A stretch of 25,525 nt of DNA from the NCBI GenBank assembly GCA_017999075.1, contig JAGOBX010000003.1, positions 1-25,525 of the forward strand. The letters run 5' to 3'. Shown here in pieces: positions 8,201 through 17,200 of the stretch; positions within the stretch are counted from its first letter, which is position 1, and each line of letters begins with the position of its first letter. Position numbers and translations under genes: made by a program. The DNA comes from JAGOBX01 sp017999075 [NCBI: Candidatus Babelota bacterium] (lineage in GTDB: Bacteria; JAGOBX01). Below the pieces are notes generated by a model. That model was not told the DNA's origin. It saw only the letters and a list, made by a program, of their open reading frames with translations, and searched no databases.

Positions 8201-11200
8201 TTCATACCAGTCTTTATCAATAGTCTGAACAATCTGACCTTTTGAGTTGTATAATATAAAAGACAATACTACAAAAGGTTCTTCATCTGTATCCTGGCCT
8301 GAACTCAAATTATTCGGATCATTAACGAGTTTGTCATCAGTAAAAGTAATTCCAAGATCTCTCAATGCCTGATTATTGCCAGCATCTAAAGTAACATTAA
8401 AACTGATATTAACCCTGTCATTTACGTTGTCTCTATTCGGAGAAATCGGATTAGGAGATAAAACTATATTTGAAACACTGAAATTCATAGAAATAACTCT
8501 TATGTTTAATATCATTTCGCTGCGGTTATTTCCTACATCATACGCGGTAATTCTTGCTTCATATAATCCGTTTGAAACAGGAGCTGCATTCATATCCCTT
8601 CCGTCCCATTCAAGCAGATTTTCTCCGCTTTTCCCGCTCTGGTTTACAAAACTTCTAACCAATTTATTGCTGCTGTCATAAATATAAATGTTATATGTGA
8701 TTTTTTCGTCAGAAGTAAAAAATATCTTGCATACTCCTATATAAGGACTGTATGGAGAAGGTACTGCTACTACATTAGTTATTAAAGGCGGTACTCCGTC
8801 TATATTAATTCCTATAGAATTCGCAGCAGGATACGGATTAGACCTCTGAATTATAGGAGCATCATTACCATACTGATCTTTCATATATACAATAACAGGC
8901 GAATTTCTTATAGAAATCTTCTGGCTTATTTTAAAATCAGTTTCGTAAATTCCATCAGTATCAGCAGAATTTACAAGACCATCATTATTATCGTCAGACA
9001 ATTCTATGCCTTTTATTATACTTCCGATATCAAGACTTACCACAGCATTAGGAATATATTCTATATAATTTACAGTCAAACTGTCATTTGCAAGAAAATA
9101 CCTGAAAGCAGTATCACTCGAAGTAAAAATAATACTGTCACAGCTATAATTTACAGTCCATTCTGATTCGTCATATAAAAATTCAGGATTATTAGTGTTT
9201 ATATCCACCATTTTCACATAACTCGAATTTCTTCTTATATCAACAAAATTTTTAGGCATTTTTATTTCAAAACTGTAAATTTTAGTGTTATCAGGAGGAT
9301 TAGAATATTTAACATTATACAGATTGGTTGAATTAACAATTATACTTGTATCTGTTCCTCTTCCTCCTGTTACTCTGAATCTTATAATATCGCCTTCAAC
9401 TTTTATATAACCAAGAGCATCATCTTCAACCAAACTTATTTGAGGAGCTTCTTTATTATAATAAAAAATAATACTGTCAGAATTAACATTTCCTGCAATA
9501 TCATATAATATCCAAGCTATTCTGTAAATACCGTTGCTTAAGTTATTATAATTATTCGGAATCAATTTTATCTGCGAATAATTTTTTAATTTTTCACCGG
9601 CAATCAAACTTCCTGTTATATCAAAATTAGTTATAGTCAATCCGCCAAGATAATGCATTTGAATATCTGACTTGTTCAAATCAAGACCTGCATTGTTATC
9701 AGATACATTCAAAATTATTTCATTCATTTTATCAGAATATAACTGGAGTTCATGAGGTATAGTAGATAATACTTCCGGAGCTATACTGTCTCCTGCATAA
9801 AAACTGAAATTCATAATTTTATATGTTTCGTTTGAAGATATATCCTTAGCATAAAAATATGCTTTCATTAAACCTGTATCGTTTAATTCAGAAATTTCTG
9901 CCGGGTTATATATTACTTTATAAACTCCTTCATCCGCAGGAACAAGCAATTTCTGAATATCTATAACATTATTGTTAACTTCTGAACGCACTAAAAATTT
10001 TACAGTAACATCTTCATTTTTACTGTTTACAAGTTTCAATTTATTATTATTCCATATATGCTGAGATATGATATAACGGGTCTGGCCTACTCTAATATTT
10101 ATCGTATCAATTACAGGAGAATTATACCATACGACTTTTGTATCTTCTTCCCAGAATATTGAGCCCGTATAAATATTGGTCATTGCATTATTGGTTATTG
10201 AACATGATACTGATTCTTTATTAATCTGAGATTCATTATCATAAACTTCAAACGATAATTCGGAAATCTTTTTATAAAATATCGTATCTCCTGTCTGCAA
10301 ATTTTTGCTCTGCAGAATCATATTATTGATTATCGGAGGATTGTTATCATGAACAAAATAATAATTTCCAATAACAGTATCATTCCCGGCCTCGTCAATA
10401 ATTTTAATCATAAAATCATAAGTGTTTCTTATCCTAAAATCAAATTTGTATTTAAAATAATGGGTATCAGACGAAGTCCTGCCGTAATCTAAAGCTTCAG
10501 TATCAGGATCAGACGGATTTGATAAACTTATAAATTGAATATTCTGATCTTCATCAACATTATGTTCAGGGTCATAATTATAATCGCCGTCATTATTTCC
10601 GTCTTTTAATGCCCCATCATAATCTATACTCGCTGCGCCGTTGCCGTCAATATCATCATTATCAAAACCATATTTCCAGTTATCATTATTATCAAAACCA
10701 TCTCCTGAAAACATAATATTAGACCAGTTTTCGCCTTCGTCAAACGAAATTTTCACGCTTTTAATTTTTACCCTGTTAGCTGTATCAGTAACATCTGATG
10801 GAGAAGTCGAATTTATTATTCCTATCAAATTAACTTCATTCTTAGATATATAAATGTTTGATACTGACGCAATCGAATCAGTTATAACGTCTATTTTTGA
10901 ACCTGTATACGTATCAGATAAAAACAGCATATTAAGTTTAGGAGCAATCGAATCATAAATTACAGTTATAACTTTAGTGTCATATCTTCCGATTTTATCG
11001 TATGCTCTGATTATTATAGTATCATAACCGTTTTCTACTTTAGGAGTATAATCATATTTCCATGTCGCAAAATTATTCTGATCAGAATCAGGAATCGACA
11101 CATTATTTACAAATAATTGAGCTACACCTACTCCATAATCAATTATTGTTCCCATAAAATTAGATGATGAAGCCACAGATTGTATAATCCCTTTGGTTAT

Positions 11201-14200
11201 AGCTTCAAGCTGTGAATTTGAAGGAGCGCTGTAGAACGTTCCTCCGGCTACGCTCGCTATCTGTTTCAAAATATCAAAATAACTTATAACGCTTCCGAAA
11301 CCTATTGAATCTATTGTATATCCTTTGCCTTTTGCATTAGCTGCCATTACTAAACCAGCATCAGGATCGAACGGCTGACCATCTGATATCATAACAATTT
11401 TTTTATTCAATGCTTTTGAATTATCAAGCATTGATACTGCTATTGAAATTGCCGGAGCATAATATATTAATCCTACAGGAACTATAGAACTTACTGCATT
11501 TTTCAAAGATGTTTTGTCTGAAGACAAATCATGCAGAAGCGAAGCTGTAGTGTGGAAAGTTACTATACCTATTTGAGCCCCTGCCGGCATATTATCTATC
11601 ATAGTGTAAGCAGCCTGTATCTGCCCTTCCATCGGAGATCCGGGTCCTGAACCCATACTTCCCGAAACATCAAGTATTAAAACCAAATCAGTACTAACAA
11701 GATTTTTAGTCCCAGAAGATAATTTCGCAAAATTTACAGGATTTGATACTGATATCACAGGCGGAGTATAATCAATTATGAAATTGATTTTATATTCTAT
11801 CGTATTTCCGGCATTATCAAACAAAACAATAGCCATTGTGCAATTTCCGTCTATATTAGTATCAGAACTTTTAAGCGGATTTACTAATGTAAAATAAAGA
11901 GTATCATATTCACCAGCTGAAGAATCTCTTGTTACTATTCCTGATAAATATGTAGTTCCTCTCGCATTAGAAAAATGTTCTATTGAAATTCCTGTTGCTG
12001 AATTTAATAACCCTGATAAATTATCTTTTACAGTAACAGCAAATGTATCAATATTGGCTGATATATAATCATTATGAGTCAGCAGCGAATCACCTGAAGA
12101 ATTCCTGTAATAAGCTTTCAGAACTTCAGGTTTTTGCGAATCAATTATAAAAGTGCTTGAATATGAACCTAAAATATTTCCGAAATCATCAACTGTCTCA
12201 AGAATAATCTGGTATTCTCCATCATTGGCAGCAAGTTCAGATAATGGATAAACAAAATTATATTCAAAAATTCGATCAGTAGAATTTATGGTTTTATACC
12301 CGGGAATTATTTCACCTGTACTTGCTTTTTTAAGAAGTATAGATGAATTTTCCATACTTATACCCAAATCTTTTTTTAATAATTCTGCTGATACTGAAGC
12401 TAACCTTCCTTTTACAGTAGGATTATAAAAACTGTTTGCAGCCGGAATAAATTTAAACATACTTTTACTTTCTCCGGTACCTTCAGTCGTAAGTATTCTT
12501 ATTCTTCCTTCTTTAATAGTTTCGTTTCCTGCTTCGTCTTCAACAATTACCTTATATAAATAATTTGCGTCAGACTGCCCCTGTCCTGTCCATATAGCAG
12601 AATAATCTCCATTACCTATAAATGCTTTCTGAAGATCTAATGATTCAATTTCAGTTCCGTTCAATTCGCAGATTTTTACTGCTGCCACCCCTGCTTTTGT
12701 TCTCAATTCAAATAAATTTGAAAATGATTCCGAATCAGAAGCTTCAACGCTCCAATAACTGAAATTCGACACTTCAGAATATATTCCTGATATATTTATC
12801 AAAATTCCAGCTTTAGTGCCGGCTGTTATGAGAACTTCTTCAGAATATGCCGTATTTCCATCAATATCTTTACCTCTCAATATAAATCTTGATTCATTTT
12901 TTATAAGATTCTTTGTTATCAAAACTACTTCAGACGGCACAGGTATCATATTAGGTCCTGTAAGAAATTCAGGCTGAACAAGAAGCGATGGAGTTCCAGC
13001 TTGTTTAACAAGACTTATTTCTCCAAGAGACGCTGATGCATCTATCCCTGAAACTGTAAAATATATTGTGGTGTATTCTTTTATACCATCTTTATCAGGT
13101 GAAAATGGATTCGGAAATACTGTCAAATTAGACACAACTGGTTTCGTATAATCGACTCTAACTGTAACGCTGTCTCTGCTGATATTTTCTGATTTATCAA
13201 TTATTTCTATATCAAGAATATAATTTCCTTCTGCAACAACAAACAATCCGTCATTAGTACCGTCCCATTTAATCTGATTGGCGCCTGCTCTCTGATTTGA
13301 CATAACTACTGTTTTAACAAGATTTCTGTTATAATTATAAACTCTTAAAGTTGTTGTATCAACATTCTTATTCAATTGATATTCAATAAGAGTATAATCT
13401 TTTATACCGTCGCTGTCAGGAGAAAACGGATTCGGCATAACAGATATATAAGATAATTCTGCAGGACTCACATCAGTATAATAAGGTCTGTATTTTAATA
13501 TTGTAGTATCAACATAACTGCTTGCATTTCCTGCATTATCAATAATATTTATCGTAATCTGCAAATTAGCAGTTTCAGCGCAGGTTAATAAAAACTGCCA
13601 TTGTTCAAAATCCATTTTTCCGTGAACAGTGTCTGAAGCGTTTATAGCCTCAACACCGTTATACCAAGTTGAATCACTGTAATCACCGTCAAGATTTGTA
13701 TCAGCTTCAACTTTAATTCTTACCTTATAAATCTCAGATGCCTGTTTTTCAGGTATAGTGCTGTTTCCATCAGGATCATAAGCGGTACCGATAATATTTA
13801 TTAAAGGGCTGTTAAACACCTGATTATTAGCAGGAAGTTTGATATAACCTGTAGGTTTAGTTTTATCAAGAGAAATTATATAAGTATCAATTGTTTTTTC
13901 ATTCCCTGCAACATCTTTTAATTTCACTGTAAGATAAGTATTTTCTATATCCGGAACATAAGTGCTGTTCAGCGTATATATAGCAGAAAAATTTGATATA
14001 ATATATTTCCCGTTTGGAGAAGGAGCACCTAATATTTTACCATACGGCGCAGCATCTCCTGCTATCTGCGCAAAACTTATTGAAGTATATGATGAATCCA
14101 AGCTGTCCACTGTATCTACAGCTACTGTTATTTCATCAAGAAGTTTAACATAACTTGTGCTCGGATTTTTTTCTGAACCATCTATAGCCGCAATATTATC

Positions 14201-17200
14201 TATTCTGCAGGAACTTACTGTCGGAAGAGTGTTGTCAAGAGCAACGCTCCAGTATGTATCAGTAGCCGCATCTCCGTCGTACCCGCTTATTTTTATATAT
14301 GCCGCAGATGTATCAGCTGTAGAATTATCCATCGAAACAGTATAAGAACAATACCATGTATCAGTTCCTGAAATTTTTGTGAATGAGACTTCCTTAGCGC
14401 TGAAAACAGAATCTATTGCGCCGATATCCGCGATAACTCTGGTTACTGTATTGTCCCATGTTGTATATAAAGTTATTACACTTCCATTTTTATAAATCGG
14501 ATAATTAACAGGATTGCCATTAATTAAAACATTCTGATTTTTGTATTGAGAATCATCGTATGTATATAATGAATAACAAACCGGAGGAACATTATCAAGT
14601 TCAGCATACCAAGGATCCAGTGTAGATTCATTGTCTAAAGGATCTTTCGCATAAATATATATTGGTTTATTTGTTCCGTCAGCAATATTGTTGTCCGTAG
14701 CAATATAATGTTCCAGGGTATAAACTCCCTGACCATTAGTTGTTGCAGTTTCTATATAATCTGATGCGGATATCAACGGGTTAGAATCTATACCGCTAAA
14801 ATCAGCCCATACAGTCAATTCTTTATAATCATGAATTGATGATGTATAAGTCAAACTTATAGTTATAGTCTCTCCGTCTTTATATGTTTTTACTCCTGAT
14901 GCAGGATATATGGATGATGCTGCTCCAGGACCACTGACATCAGCTATCACATTGTTGACTGACTGGAATCCATAAGCATTCTTTAAATTATTCGTAAAAG
15001 TTATACCTTGCGCAGGTATGCCGTATCTGAATTTATTCCCTTCTTTCCAGAAATCTGATGATGCAGATGTTTTTATTGCTACAAATACATCAGGTTTACC
15101 GCTGCCGTCATTCTGATTAGGAATATCAATGCTGTATTTAGGTGTCAATGAAAATCTATAATCTGAAGGAAATGATGAAATAGATAATAATTCCACAAAA
15201 GTATCTTTATCATCCAACACTCCAGTAGTGCCTTCACCTTTATTATCAACATATAATGATATTCCACTCATAATTCCAGTATCAGGATTTGCCAAATCAT
15301 CAAATTTAAATCCATCTATATTATAAAATTGTACTAATATCGAATTTATTTGAATACCACCGTTACCGTTATCAGCGTTATCATAAACATTGATTCCTAT
15401 AATAGATTTGGTATCTGAATTTGCAGGCAAATACACACTTCCGTTTTCTGCAAGCATATCTTTAAAAGTCGTAGGAACTCCAACACTTAATGTTTCAGAA
15501 TAAAAATCAGCATACGGATTCTGATCGCCTGTAGAATATTCTATTCCATATTTAGGAATCGACAAAGAAAACTTATCATTAAAATCACAAGTAGAACTTG
15601 TAGCTATTAATATAAAGTAATCCGCTCCTTCATTATCTCCTGTCAAATTATCAGGAAGCGGTGATACGGAATCACCTGCATCTGCTATTGAAAGCAATAT
15701 CGAATATGTGCTTGAAGCTATGTCTGAACGCGGATTCCATAAAGCACCTTCTGTAAAAGGAATAAATATATCTGTAGTGTCATATTCGCCATTTATCCCA
15801 AAATTAGAATCTCTATATAACTGTATTCCTCCTTTATCCCAGTCCAATAAGTCAGTTGGAGAAAATTTTGTATCGCCATTATTATTATTAAATACAAGCC
15901 TTATTGATTTAATATACTCTTTAACTCCGTCTGCATCCCTCACATCAAAACTTAACATCACAGAAGAATCACCAAACGGTTCTATATATTGTCCTGCAAT
16001 AACTTCATTAAAAACCTGTATTACATTTAATGAATTACTTTTAATAGTCCTTGTAACAATATGTGAACCTGATTTTCCAGAAGTAAATTGCAGTCCGTAT
16101 TTAGGAATTGATATATTAAAATCATCGTTATAACTTATATTTGAACTTGATCTGATAACAAGAAAAAAATTATGTCCAGTAGTTTTTCCCGTATAAGTGT
16201 CTGGAATAGTTGTTATTGCAGAATTAGTATCAAAAAATAGTATTGTAACAAATGAATCTCCAGGACCTGCGCCCTGCCATTTCGGAGTTTGAGCTAAAGG
16301 AACAATTGTATCATAATCAGAATTAAATTCCCCGTTTGCATCCATATCTTTCCAAACAGATACGCCACTATTTTTATCTTTTGCTAAATTGTTCAGATCT
16401 CCAGATGTAAAATTATTATCCCCGCCAATATTAGAAAATTGAACTTTCAGTTCGGCTATTTTAGATCTTCCGTCTGTTCCATCTGTCAAGCCGTCAGTAA
16501 TCTTCATTCCTACTACTCCAATCGGATTACTTATAGCAGCTATAGTTTGATAAGGATTAGAAGTTATATCGTCAAAAATATTCGGAACCGTAGCTGTTAT
16601 TAAATCTGTTACCCAATCATCGTTTTCATTAGAAGTATTTCTTGTAAATTCTATGCCTTCCGGAGGTATCCTACAAATAAAATCCGAACCATATTTTATA
16701 TTAGTGCTTGTTCTGATAACTATAAAATAATCTATTCCGGTATTATCTCCCGAATCATTATCAGGAATATCTTGCCCGTAAATAAATCTTAATGTTACAG
16801 AACTATCACTTGTATCCCATTCAGGAAGACCCATAGAAACAAATTCATCAGATGTGTCAAAAACTCCCTGTATGGTTCCATTATCCTTATAAACAGCAAC
16901 GCCGCTTGTAGCATCCATTGATAATGGCATTAAATCAGATGTAGGATTAAAATTTCCCATTATCATATCATCTTCAACAATAAGTTTTACACTTAACAGT
17001 TTTTCTTCTCCAGCAGTTCCATCAGTAACATTAAATCCGAATACAGGTAGTGGATCGCTTTTAGCATCAATCTGCTGACCTGTTATGGTTAATGGTTGGA
17101 TATCTATAGTTGACAATGTTTTTACTATCATTACATCGCTATTAAACAGCCATACATCATCAGGAAGTCCATTTTTACTTTCAAAAAATTGTGAAGGTTC

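Noticed and set aside
15708-16133. 141-codon open frame on the plus strand inside the giant gene
   Set aside because: Antisense to a continuous, domain-bearing protein. Its product has no recognisable motif, and the opposite frame is explained by codon bias in A/T-rich DNA.
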